From: Marsupella aquatica | Taxonomy: Eukaryota; Marchantiophyta | DNA length: 64,000 nt | Assembly: GCA_973895155.1 (NCBI GenBank) | Contig: OZ316894.1 | Span: 14,756,001-14,820,000, forward strand | Reading direction: 5' to 3' | Shown here: piece by piece, positions 47,390-58,262 of the stretch | Layout: every line of letters starts with the position of its first letter | How positions within the stretch are numbered: position 1 is the first letter of the stretch | Translations under genes and position numbers: made by a program | The notes under the pieces: model-generated | What the model was told of the DNA's origin: nothing | Seen by the model: only the letters and a program-made list of their open reading frames with translations | Databases searched by the model: none

Positions 47390-50300
47390 CAGTCGAGTGC
47401 TAAGGTGGATTGGGAGATTGCGCAAGTTCTTGGCATTCGGTGGAATGAACACGGTGAATCAGGCAGGGAGGTTTTGGGGCTGTTTGCTTGAAGAAGCAAG
47501 GCAGCTGATACCTACGTATGAAGACGTTGAGCCGGAGCGCGCAGCCAGAGAACGAGCCGGAGCGCGCAGCCAAAGAACGAACGGAGCTTGCACGATTGTG
47601 GGGAATTCATAAAACGGCATTCGTAGATACGGAGGAGGTGTTGGAAAAGTTCTCGTGGACACCCACCAGTGCGGAGCTTGACGAATTGCTGATCCGGGAG
47701 AATAAGGTCATGGGGATTAGGGAGGCAATCAAGAACGCAGGGCAGCCACTTTGGGAATTGAAGGGTCACATTGCAAAGTGGACGAAGGAAGCCATTCTCA
47801 GGGAGTATTCAGGCGCTGAAGAGATGAAGCGCAAGGGAGGTTCGGCATCCGCCACTCCAGCAAAGCGAACTAGGTCGGAGAGACCAATCAAGATGGAATC
47901 TGGGCCAGTTAGAGATCGGGCTGTAGAGGATAAAACCATGACAGGGTGGGCGAACAGGTTACCTGCCGATTTACAATTATAGTTCACAAGAGATGAGGAT
48001 GAGGTCTTTAGTGCCATTCAGGATAATAAATATGCAGGATATATGAATGACACTGGGTTGGAGGGCTTTGTCAGGTTGTCCTGGAGGATGGTAGACATAC
48101 CAGATGAGGATCTGTTGGACTTCGTGGGATGTTGGGAGGCTTCTTCCAACACGACGCTGCTGTATGGAAAGTGTTTGAACTAACACCTGCGCTTATCGAA
48201 GCCGTCTTCGCTTTACCAACAGGAAGGAAGACTAAGGTGGAGCAGAGGAAGACGTTGTCGGATGATGAGTTGAGGTCATTTCCAGGGCCTTCCACTAAGA
48301 ATTGGTTTTTCAGGAATCAATGTACCAACCTGCATATAGGGCAGCTAATTGATTTCCTGAGAGTCATGTTGCATTGTACCTTGCCGAGAGCAGAAATCGA
48401 CAAAGCCCAGATATTTTTGGTGGAGAATATCGATGCAAGCTGAGACTACAATGGCTATCTCTTAATGCAGTTGAAGAAGGCATTAAATGAAGAGAAGTAG
48501 AGCATTGGGGAGGGAGGGGTATCTAGACTAGGGTACCATCTGCAATTACTTTGCCGATATGCCAGAAGCTAGTCTTTTGCACCGGTGTTGCCTATACAGG
48601 AGCGGATGCCGATCACTGCACCACTTGAGGAGGTGGAGGAGGACGAGGAGCCTCTAAGCAAACGACGCCATGGGAGGAGGTCGGCAACACCGGCAACATG
48701 AGAACGGGAGCATTCCCCTATCAAGGAGCCAAAGGTAGTAACATATGATGTAGTGAGAAATCCATTGCGCCGGCCTACTCGTAATAATCCATATATAGGC
48801 ATCCAATTGGTTGAAAGGAAGATGACTACCGAAGAGAGAAAGAAATATGACGAGCGAATGGATTCGGAGACAGATGAGGAGGTAAGCCAAAGCCAGGAGA
48901 GGCCGGTATTAAAAGCTTCTAATAGAGCCCAAGTGGAGGGACCTGTGGAGGAAAGTCAACCAGCAGCAGCCCAACAATATTCGGAGGAAGAGATCGGGGG
49001 CTTTGGAGGAGAGGCCAGCATGCTAGGTAGTCAGGTTAATGTGGATGATTACGACGATGACTATGTCGATCACGGGGAGAGGCCAGTACCAGGAGTTAGA
49101 ACGATGGGAAGGTTTTGTAGAAGACTTCTTGCAGTCTTCTATGGCAAGCCAGAGGACCAGAAAACACCAGAATCTCCTCCACCAGATGTGACGCCATTGG
49201 AATTTGACAAGATGAAGGAAGCTGAAGTCGGGCTACAAGAGAGGATTAAGGAGTGGGGGGCCCAGAATGCAGAACAGGAATGCCAGCTACTAGGAGGAGA
49301 GTGGCCGAAAGAAATAAGATGGCTTAGTGAGAGGCAGGCCGAACCTCTCACTGACTTTGATCAAGTACGGGCAGAGGCTTGGGAGAGACGACCTCGATGG
49401 CAGATGCCAGTATCACCTGGGAGGTCAAACTACGCAAAGAATTGGGCTAAGGAGTATGGAGACATGTGTGGACTCTTAGCCTTAGAAATCTTTGGTAACG
49501 AGTTGGAATCCGGGCCATTTCTTAGAAAAGAAGTGGCTGATCAAACGAGACTGGAGGAGGCAATGATGTTGGAGCGGTTAAAGAAAGAGGAGGTAATCGC
49601 TCGGCTTTGCTCCATGGAAGCCGAAGTTGCTAAGACGAAGTCTGGTCAACCAACTCAGCAGGATCTCTTGGCTAAGCAGCAGGAATTGGAGGTGGCGAAC
49701 AACCAATTGGAAAACTACCAATTGGATAACCAGCAGATTGAGGAAAAATTGACGAAGGTAGAGTTGGAGTTAGCCGATTCAAAAGCAGAAGTATAGGGTC
49801 TAAATCGCCAGGTCGAGAGGCTCAGAAAGACGGCTAAGGATCAGGCCACCCAGAGCGAGAAGGCCTTGGCAGAAGCCCAAAGGAAGTATGACAAGTTACT
49901 CGACCGGTTGGAGGCCATGCGTGAGAAGCATGATGACGCCATGTGCACAGCGGCCAATGATCACCTGAACCGGGTTCAACAGATACGCAAGGAGCTTCAG
50001 GAGGAGCTAACCAGGACAAAGCAGGCATGGACAGACGAGGTCACAAAACTGGAAGGCATCAACGACTCCTTGAAAGCAGCCGTAGATAAGCAAGAGTTGG
50101 AGATTGTGCAGATCTTAAATGAGGAGCTGAAGATGGCCAGGTCCGAGATACAACGGCTTAACGATGAAGTTGAAGACGTATCTCAAGAATTGGAGGAGGC
50201 CAGGGATAAGATGCTCGGGTTGCAGAAGCGTGCCAACAATCAAACGGAGAAATTGAAGAAGTATGCCAAAGCGAGATATGGGTCACCAACTGAAAGGCTT

Positions 50301-50833
50301 CCCGTCAGTAGTATGGTAGGCAGAAATACAGTGAAACCGAAGCCGAAGCCGAGCTCACTGTTGTCAAGCGTGACTGGGGGCAAAGCCATGCAGTTGGTAG
50401 CAGATTTGGCAAAGACGTTCATGGGGCCAGGCGATAATAAAGTTAAGCCCCTTAAAGCCACTCCGGAGGAAGTCGAGAGCATGGCCGCTCACATTTGTGG
50501 TATTGTGGCCCTGAAGGTAGCTGTGGTAGAGGTAAGTACTACGGATCAACTTGGAGCTGCGGTAACAGGTTCAGACGATGGTACTGCTTCTATGGACGCC
50601 CAAAACGTGAAGCCGTGGGTTATCGAGACCGAGCGCATCGGGGAGCAGGCTTGGATTGAGGAAGTTAAGGCAAAAGCTCTCCAAGCCGTTTCCCAGGAGG
50701 ATGCCAATGCAGCAGCCGATGCTGGGCCGACAAACCAGAACCCAAAGTCAAGGAAGCCATAGGGGTCAAGCCGGAGCCGATGGCAGGAGAAGGTGCAGAG
50801 TCGGAAGATTCAGACTTACCCCCGGTCATCTGA
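47390..50833 (+). pseudogene. Decayed long ORF with C-terminal coiled coil (family C1, copy 2)
   Basis: The N-terminal frame (47518-48130, with TAG at 47980) shifts near 48130. One frame then runs to about 50735 with in-frame stops TGA 48441, TAG 48498, TAG 48570, TGA 48699 and TAG 49794. A last frameshift near 50735 leads to an acidic tail ending at a TGA at 50831-50833. The restored length would be about 1,100 residues. It has a basic segment (KRTRSERPIK), a globular block around 48130-48440, an acidic and basic linker (EEVEEDEEPLSKRR) and a long heptad-rich coiled coil from about 49180 to 50260. I do not recognise the family. An 18-bp duplication (GAGCCGGAGCGCGCAGCC) at about 47528-47570 sits near the start. 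Architecture and downstream motif link it to the ORF at 36151. Confidence 0.6.
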
Positions 50834-51477
50834 CAATTAAGGAGGGCCAGTCATCGGTTGGAAGGAGGACGTGGCGGCAGGAGAAGGGCTTGGGCCAGAA
50901 GGGCGCGGCCGTTGTAGGATGGGACAGGGCAAGTAGCGCCCTGTCGGCTTAGGTAGTATTAGATGCTCGGTTCACACAGGGTTCCCGGCTAGTCAAGTTT
51001 TTTAGGTGATAGTTTTTTAGTAGGATTATCGCTGTGGAAGGCCGTGAGTTGTGGTTAGGATTTCCGCCTTTTCCCCTGAATGCGCTGCAAGGATAAAAAC
51101 CTGGGCAGCGTGGCTTGGGGGGCTTTTTCTTAGTCAAGGCTTTAGTGTAAATCTGTATTGTTGTGAGCACAGGAAGCTCTCGACTAAATCTAGACCGCAG
51201 GGTATTAGTAAACCACCAGTTCCCTTGGATTTCTGAGCAATTGTTTGAATTGAGTTGGCCTCATTGCATAGTTCGCAGATTCTTGCCATCCAAGAAGTTG
51301 AGTGTTATGATATCTATTGCTTGATCAATTTAAGTCAGATAGGGTGAACTGTTGAGCAAAATACAATCGCATTGTCTTGATTGGAGACTGCCCAATCAAA
51401 CTCTGAGAGAAAAGTGAGGATTGAGAGTGTTTAGTCGGTGAAGTGTGGGTTGAGTCAGTCTGAAAAAGACCTTCAGC

Positions 51478-51534
51478 CGGCTTAAGAAATTAAGCCGTAG
51501 GGGTACATTCCGGGGGCGAAATACAAATATACCT
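51478..51534 (+). repeat. Palindrome plus GGTACRTTCYGG motif (copy 2)
   Basis: CGGCTTAAGAAATTAAGCCG is a palindrome with 8-bp arms. It is followed at 51502-51534 by GGTACATTCCGGGGGCG and AAATACAAATATACCT, matching the block at 39461-39494. Confidence 0.6.
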
Positions 51535-52106
51535 GAAGAAGTTAAAGAGGAATTAGGTGTCTCAGTTGTGCACAATTCACAAGCCCATTGAAAGAATCGG
51601 TCCGTTAAGTGTGGATCAAAGGAGAGGATCGCGTTTCCAAACCAAATAGCTGCCAAAGGGCAAGAAGACGGACATAAACGAGTGGTTTATGATTGACTGA
51701 GGGTAGTTCTTGGGGTTAGAGGTCTTGGAAACGCGCCACACCTAGGCATCTATCAATTTGGAGAGTGGGATGGGCTTGTTAATCACTTGGTAAAGAAACA
51801 AGTAACAACCATACATTTATGCACATGATCCCTCGGCCTTCTGCTACAAGGGATACCTATCATTAATGTTGTCCTTCCAATTTTACATTGTTGAATGATT
51901 GTCTAACGTCATTTATAGCTACGCACATTTGACGTAACATGCTGCAATGCCATGTACTGCACCATTAGCCGACGTTATAACTCCATTTAACATCGTTCTA
52001 TACTACATTACCCGGTCAAATGACGTACTTCTAACAATGTATGGTGCGACGAAAGTCATTTACAACATGTAGAACAACGTTAATAATTTAGATACGACGT
52101 TTCAAA
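51535..52106. repeat. ACGT-rich sequence, host of the CACTA insertion
   Basis: Between about 51900 and 52100 the tetramer ACGT occurs six times, in contexts such as TAACGTCAT, TGACGTAAC, CGACGTTAT and CAACGTTAA. Two further copies follow directly after the CACTA element at 54054-54080. The insertion therefore split an ACGT-rich repeat or regulatory region. There is no gene here. Confidence 0.5.
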
Positions 52107-52445
52107 CAACACTAGTACATATTTAGCTGATTTCCGATGCTCAATTTTTGCAAACAATCGGCGTCCGATTCTTTTAGAATCGGAAATTCCCATTATCACA
52201 AAATGGCAATATGCCATACTCTCGGCTTTGGATATCTTCATTTCCGATGTAATTAACAATGGAACCTTTTCGATGTAGTAAAAAATGGATCATATCCATT
52301 ACAAAATACATCGGATCCCCTAACAAAAAAATTGATTGATATGTCCGATGTTTTTTGTAACGGAAATTATGTGCATTTCAATGTTGATCGGAAAAGTTCC
52401 GTAGTTGATAAGAACGGATATTATATCCGATTGTGGTAAAATGGC

Positions 52446-52565
52446 AAAGTCCGATGTTGAGAGAATGGGAAAGTCCGATGCTGAGAGAATGGGAAAGTCA
52501 GATGCTAGGAGAATGGGAAAGTCCGATGCTAGTAGAATGGGAAAGTCCGATGCTGGGAGAATGGG
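52446..52565 (+). repeat. Left subterminal repeats of the CACTA element
   Basis: Five 24-bp units at 52446, 52470, 52494, 52518 and 52542 differ at one to three positions. Their translation (GKSDAERM repeats) explains the short repetitive ORF seen here. Confidence 0.9.
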
Positions 52566-53830
52566 AAATTTTCATTTTGGCAAAACGACAAATTCCTATT
52601 GTGTTAGATGGGGCATGTAGTTGCACCAACATACTCTTCCTAGAAAAGAGGATACAATCATTCTTGCATGTTTGAATGACTTCATACTTGAGGCAAATGG
52701 ACTTAATTGAATGTTGTTCTTGCCTCCTTCCAAGACCCCAAAATATTGTTCCCTTTTGGCAATATTTTCTCAACATGCAAAATCAAAAATTTATCATCTA
52801 AAAGGAGATTGCTTGTCCCATGTAGTCTTTGTTGCAAGTCCAACAACAACATAGTTGATGAAAGATGAGACAATCGGGAGCTGTCCTTGACGCCAAGGCT
52901 TTGGAAGGACCAAAATATTAATCTTCCATAACTAATAAACTATAATGATCTCATGTCAAGTTGGATGGAGGAGGGCTTTACTATTCACAAATGACCCCAA
53001 ATTTCTATTGATTGCTCCAAGGGAATGTAAGAGGGTAATCGTAATTATAGATCAATCGATGCAAACATGCAATATAATGATAGAGCAAAACTGGGATTTA
53101 TTAGTCTAATGCCACACTTTTGTGGCATAATCACTACATTGCCACTCTTTTTCTTGTATTTATCAGTCTGCCACTCGTTTGAGTCATTGGTTAAGAAAAG
53201 TAACTCAGGTTAACTACCTAAGATCTGTCGTTGAGATTTCTTTTGGTCTTCCCATTGGATGGTCGTCGCTTTCCTCACGGTTACATTTTGAACCCTTAGT
53301 ATAGTTTGCGGAGGGGTGGGTCGGCTAATCCATTTCTCCTCCCCTCCATTTCTCTGTCACCATAGTCGAGGCGCACTGGCTGCGTCTTTGCTCCACCCTT
53401 GCCACTATCGTTGCATCCTCATTTCCCCAGCCCGGGCTATGTTGTCGTTGACCCTGGCTGCCTCTAGCTTGGCTGGGGCTGCATTGTTGCATGTTTCCTG
53501 TCGGCCTCTCCCAACTCTGCCCAGCTTAGATGGGTCTTAATAAATTTAGAAGTGTATAAAATCCCTAAACACTCCAAGTCAAACAATAAAAGTGTTAAGC
53601 TTCCATGTACATTGTGAGGGATAAGAACCACAAAGTTAAGCTCATGTTGGAGGAATAGCAATTGGGATTGGTGACCACTTAATTGAGGAATGAAGAGTTG
53701 AAATGTCAAAGGAGATGGGAACCTCGCTCATGGTTGCAAAATGAAAGTAAATATACAAAGGAAGAGATGGGTGACCTGAGCACCCCGCGTCCGCTCCAAT
53801 GTGTATCCCATTTTCATTGTTTTCCTCTTT

Positions 53831-53902
53831 CCCATTCTCCCAGCATCGGACTTTCCCATTCTCTTAGCATCGGACTTTCCCATTCTTTCAGCATCGGACT
53901 TT
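53831..53902 (-). repeat. Right subterminal repeats of the CACTA element
   Basis: Three 24-bp units at 53831, 53855 and 53879, inverted relative to the left array. Confidence 0.9.
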
Positions 53903-54529
53903 CCGATATAAGTCCAATTGTTGATATCCGAAACTTTTATCATGGCATGTTACGATGCCGGCAGAATTGGATGTATGGTTTTTTCATATTTTGTTTTACA
54001 AAGACGTCCAATGTGGAGAGAATTGGAAAAAGGAGGTAAAATATACTAGTGCAACGTAACAAATTTGCTTTGACGTTAATCATAGGAAAAAGATGCAACA
54101 TTCAAACCATACAATTGTTGCAACAAATAACATTCATGGATGTGTTTATTGCTGCACATAGACCAAATAGAGACCACCCTTTCTATTGCAAATGTAGCCT
54201 ACATGAGTCATGGTCACCCCTATACAACCTCCTTCCAGACTAATGTTGATTAAGGGGTCCCTTCTCCAGACCAGTAGTACTCCTCGTCCACTTTCCTCTT
54301 GTTGTACGAAGCACGCCTCTGAAGGGCATTCCAATTCTTTTGGACAACAGCTTCACCGGCCTATAGCCTTTGAGCCTCCACCTTGGCTGCACAACTTTCC
54401 TTGTAATCAAACATAGCAATCTAAAGTTTAGTGGGTGAAAACTCACATTTAGACAAGGTGGGAGGGCAGGCCTCACCATCATCATCCTCGAGCAAATCTT
54501 CCAGACCATGATCATTGCTTGGACGCAAC

Positions 54530-55310
54530 AAGAACTCTCCTGAGTCCAAGTGGTGGACCTGGCCACCCAGCGCCCTCACCAATCCCAACACCCATGCCTA
54601 AGTGCCCCTGGTGCTTGAACGCCTCCACAGAATACCTCAAGCAAGCAACTTGATGCCCCTTGCACCTCCTGCAGCCCCTCCCATACAAAGCCATACTTGC
54701 TCTCTAACACGACCGCTACTCAACGGTCCTCACTGTTTGCACAAGCAACCAAGCGTCTTGGTAAGTAAATCCTCAGGATCTAGATCTCCCAAGTCTAGCA
54801 TCCTAACTCAAACTCAACAAACATTGATAAGTAGGTCAACGATAGGTCCTCCCGATGCCATAAGTCGGAACCAGAATCGACACCCATTGTTCATCCTGAA
54901 CAGCTCCTTCCTTAGGGGCGGCCCGGGTCCCCTCGTACCTATCCATCACCAACTGACCGCCCTGCCCCCAGAGCATGCTCATGGCCCAAATAGCGTAGCT
55001 TGTCCTAAGGCTTGTCCCAACACGTCGGGACCAAAATGACCCCGACTCTAGCAACCAACTCCCGGTTCTCACCCCACTGATGGTCTAGGGGCCAAGTGCC
55101 CTTGGAACTCAACCTCCATGCCTACTTGGCCTTGCCTCCCCAATGTAAGCTCCCTTGAGAGACTGAACGCGACTTAGCTATTGTTTTGGCAAGAAATGGC
55201 AAGCAGGCGAGATAGCACCCGCAAACCTCAAAAAAATTTGGCTCCCCCAAACCCAGCTGAGCTCAAGAGAATGTAGCGCTTCACATCAGGACAAGCTCCC
55301 CACAAAGAAT
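54530..55310 (-). repeat. LTR fragment of the chromovirus family
   Basis: In reverse orientation this matches 43690-44333, including CAGTCTCTCAAGGGAGCTT, CAAGGCCAAGTAGGCATGG, GACTTGGGAGATCTAGATCC and the GGTCCACCA end, and keeps about 120 bp that the other copy has lost. It abuts the gag-protease remnant at about 55320 without a recognisable LTR start, so it is a partial LTR joined by rearrangement or nested insertion. Confidence 0.7.
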
Positions 55311-55397
55311 TGTGATTTGCATTCACTGATTTCACCTTCCATTGGATGTCTCGATCCACCTTCCTTGGTTGTAGAGTTCCCTTAACATTAGATTCAC

Positions 55398-57643
55398 CTA
55401 TGATCCTGAATCAATAAGTGCCTTGATAGGACCTTTGACTCCAATCAGCTCCACCTCAACTTCATCACAAGCTCTTGCCCAATATGACTCCATTTCTTTT
55501 ATAGATTTAGCATGATAGGAATCTACCTCAACTTTGTTGTCTTCACCTTGTACTGCACAAATGCTCATGCTTTTAGTTTCTCCTTCATTGTCTGAATCCT
55601 CCATCTCCCCAGCTAGAGCATGAGAACCCTCTTTGTAAAAACGTTTCTTCTTTGATCTTGTAAGAATTGCTTCTTGTATGTCTTTCCTCAAACTTCCAAA
55701 GAACTCCTCATTTGTAAAACCACGGGCTTCTTGCTTCCAAAACTTATCAACAATTCTCTCTGGTTCAATTGTTTGTTCCACATCACGGCCTAGTATCCAC
55801 CCAGGTCCCTTTTTGGTTGACTTCTCATTCTTCTTCTCTTCCTCCATTGGTGAATCTGAAGTTTCTCTTCTTGGCATCTTTCTTCTTGGCTCATCACTTG
55901 AAGGAGTTTTGCGCTTGTCCTCCACTCTTGCTTCCCATGTAACTCCAACTTCTGCAGTAATTGGGGCTAGCTATTAACACAGGAGCATCCCATCCAGTTT
56001 GTTGACAAATGTAGTCAACAAGCTTTTTCTTTCCTATCTCATCAAGTACCTTTTCTGAAAAACAACTTGTTGCAGCAAAAACGTTAGGCTCGATTACAGT
56101 TGCTGCTGTGTCTACTCCTTCTGTTGCCAACTTTTTCTCCACTAAGGCTCTCATCCCTCCACAATTATTGTTGAGTGGTATAAGCTCCTTAGTGTTGTAG
56201 TATGCAAGCTTCTTTTGCCCTTGTTCACCAACAAACTTCACAAGTTGATTTTGAAAGTGCTGCAGAAAGTTCAGTGCAATCATTTATTCTATGCTCCTTG
56301 CTGTCACACCAGGGTATAGCGACGGAGACAGGAAATAGGTAAACAGGAAAATTTTTTCCTGGTTTTAATATGCTGTTACCAGGAAAAAATCATTGTTACC
56401 ATAAAAAATGTCAATTTAAAAATGTCTCCTAAAACATGTTATTTCCCAAAAAAATTAACAATGCAACATTTTTGGCTAGCTTTGGGCGCTACTATTAGCA
56501 GCACCGGGCGCTGGCAAAAAAAACTGGTCGACCAAAAAAAAAAATTCAAAAAAAATTTCCACCCATTTTCCTGTTACCAGATTTTTTTCCTATTACCAGT
56601 TTCTATTATTAAATCCTTAAATCCTGTTTCCTGTTTGCTGTCTTTTGTAAACACTTCTCACACCACATGCAATTCCATGTGCAATTTATTGTTGTTGTAG
56701 TCTTGGTTGCTTGTGTCTGGTTTAGAACTTGGGTTGTAAGAATGGTCAAGTTCCTCATCAAATCAGCAAGCTCTTCAACTGCTCCTCCTTTGCCTTCTTG
56801 TGCTATGGACTTGATCTCCTTCTTCTCACCCCCACTAGTAGTATTATCCATCCTTGTAGTTGATGTCTTGGTTTGACTTGGAACTCCACTGATAGCCTCT
56901 TGATCCAAGTCTCTTCTTCTATGTCGATGACTTACTTTCATCACTACCTTCTCAATGTTCTCCCAATTTGTAGAAGAGTCAGTACGATTTGGATCAATTA
57001 GATCTAAAGCATTCTCCAACTCATCCCTTAGCTTCTCATCTGCAACTCTAAAAAATAGAGTACACCTCTGCATCCGGATGACTTGTGCCTCTGAATCTGG
57101 AAGTTGATTGAACTTCTTGTTGAACTCTCGCAATAGTTCTTGTGGCCCCAACTTCTTGTTCCTCTCATGGACCCAATCACAAAATATCACTTGTGTAATT
57201 CAATCAGCATCCTCCAATTGGAATTCCTCCTTCATGCATTTCTCAAAACACGTCCATGTCTTGTCTTTTGATGCCTCAAGAACTATAGCATCAATGATCC
57301 CTTTTAATTCTGGCTCCACCAATGTTGAAAATTGACGAATTGCAACCTCTTCTGAAAGTTGCTCAATAGCCTCTTGCCAATAGGTCTTCATGTAATGAGT
57401 TACATTACGACCATCAAATTGCCCATTCTTCTCAAGAACCCTCCTCAAGCACCTTGTTGCACAATGTGCTTGCTCTCTCTTTTGATTTTCTGCTGTATTG
57501 GTTTGTTTTATACTCTGCATCAAAGTCAACAACATTCTAGAATGGTATCCATGTCCATAGTGTTGGGGGATGTAAGTAGTGGATAATTCCAAAAGCATGA
57601 AGAAACTGAAAATTTTAAATTTTTTACGGTGTTTAGACTGCAA
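55398..57643 (-). pseudogene. Ty3/gypsy gag-protease remnant, split by a transposon
   Basis: On the minus strand, gag frames run 57643-57200 (matrix/capsid-like, with FDGRNVTHYMKTYWQEA) and 57190-56658 (capsid C-terminal part, then the first Cys pair of a zinc knuckle). A 346-bp element interrupts the knuckle (56312-56657). Beyond it, at about 56300-56270, the His and last Cys of the knuckle appear. The frames at 56283-55894 and 55925-55398 then lead to ALIDSGS, the aspartic protease active-site motif, directly followed by a stop at 55398-55400. Protease-like sequence continues to about 55320 before the LTR fragment. Gag would form particles and the protease would mature them, but the copy is dead. 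RT and integrase are missing. Confidence 0.75.
56304..56665. mobile_element. 346-bp M2-family insertion with 8-bp target duplication
   Basis: The element at 56312-56657 is flanked by TCACACCA on both sides (56304-56311 and 56658-56665). The left part GGGTATAGCGACGGAGACAGG and the AAACAGGAAAA, CTGTTACCAGGAAAA and TTTGGGCGCTACTATTAG blocks match the other M2 elements. Its right part has CCTGTTACCAG and CCTGTTTGCTGTC in inverse orientation. It is the smallest of the three M2 copies and lacks the hairpin array. It interrupts the gag zinc knuckle, so it is younger than the retroelement. Confidence 0.85.
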
Positions 57644-57885
57644 TTGTTGCTAACTGTAACTGTAAACAACATTGAAAGTTAAGAGTTCCTAAGTTATGGG
57701 TAAACTCAGTTTACTAGTTCACTACTTTACAAGTTTATGAGTTAGGACTTAAGAGTTTACGAGTTATGCTTTACGATTTGACGACCCTATGATCGTGACA
57801 TCTTACGGCTAGTTCAACGGGACTCCACGACAGAAGAAGAGCACGCCTTGAAAGGGAAGGAATGCAAGACATAAGCGCTCATTAC
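57644..57885. other. Flank of the gag remnant
   Basis: AT-rich sequence with repeated TTACGAGTTA and TTTATGAGTTA-like words. No LTR or gene boundary was recognised. Confidence 0.4.
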
Positions 57886-58262
57886 TAACTTGTCTTCCAC
57901 CTTACCTCTCAGACTCTTGCTGAATTCAACCGGCACTTTAAGGATGTTACTTGGAGACTTCATCCATTCTATTCAAGAATGATGAGGACAGAAGATTTCC
58001 TGTCTCACTATCCTCAAGTATACGCTGCTACCTGCAATCACTATGATGTGATTGGAATTTACCGAGAGGCACTTCGTATAGATTCATGTTACTTAATGAA
58101 GAGAATGCCTTTGATGTATCCTGAGAGACAACTGAGATGTCTACCCTATTCTTGAGGATCACCACGTCAAGCAGAACTTATGGAGGTCACTCAAGCTTGG
58201 ACTGTTACCCTTGTGGAACTTCTCGAACCAGATGATATCCGACAACAAGCTTGAAGGAGAGT
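57886..58262 (+). pseudogene. Unidentified coding-like remnant
   Basis: After a TAA, one frame reads through HFKDVTWRLHPFYSRMM, EDFLSHYPQVYAATC and YREALRIDSCYLMKR for about 85 codons, meets a single TGA near 58155, and continues EVTQAWTVTLVELLEPDD to a stop at about 58250. Another frame just upstream (57784-57865) also looks coding. Composition and residue pattern look like real protein, but I recognise no family. It may be a gag fragment or a captured gene piece. Confidence 0.3.

Larger units (their letters stand above)
52110..54051. mobile_element. Non-autonomous CACTA transposon (1,942 bp)
   Basis: The left end CACTAGTACATATTTA and the reverse complement of the right end, CACTAGTATATTTTAC, form terminal inverted repeats starting with CACTA. 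Both sides are flanked by the 3-bp duplication CAA (52107-52109 and 54052-54054), as expected for CACTA. Subterminal arrays of a 24-bp unit containing AAAGTCCGATGCTGAGAG sit in opposite orientation: five units at 52446-52565 and three at 53831-53902. Scattered TTTCCGATG motifs lie at the left end. Such arrays are the binding sites of CACTA transposases. There is no transposase inside. The GC-rich interior at 53290-53540 differs in composition and may be captured host sequence. Confidence 0.9.

Noticed and set aside
52405-52620. Repetitive protein with GKSDAERM units
   Set aside because: It is the translation of the 24-bp subterminal repeats of the CACTA element; the frame persists because 24 is a multiple of three.
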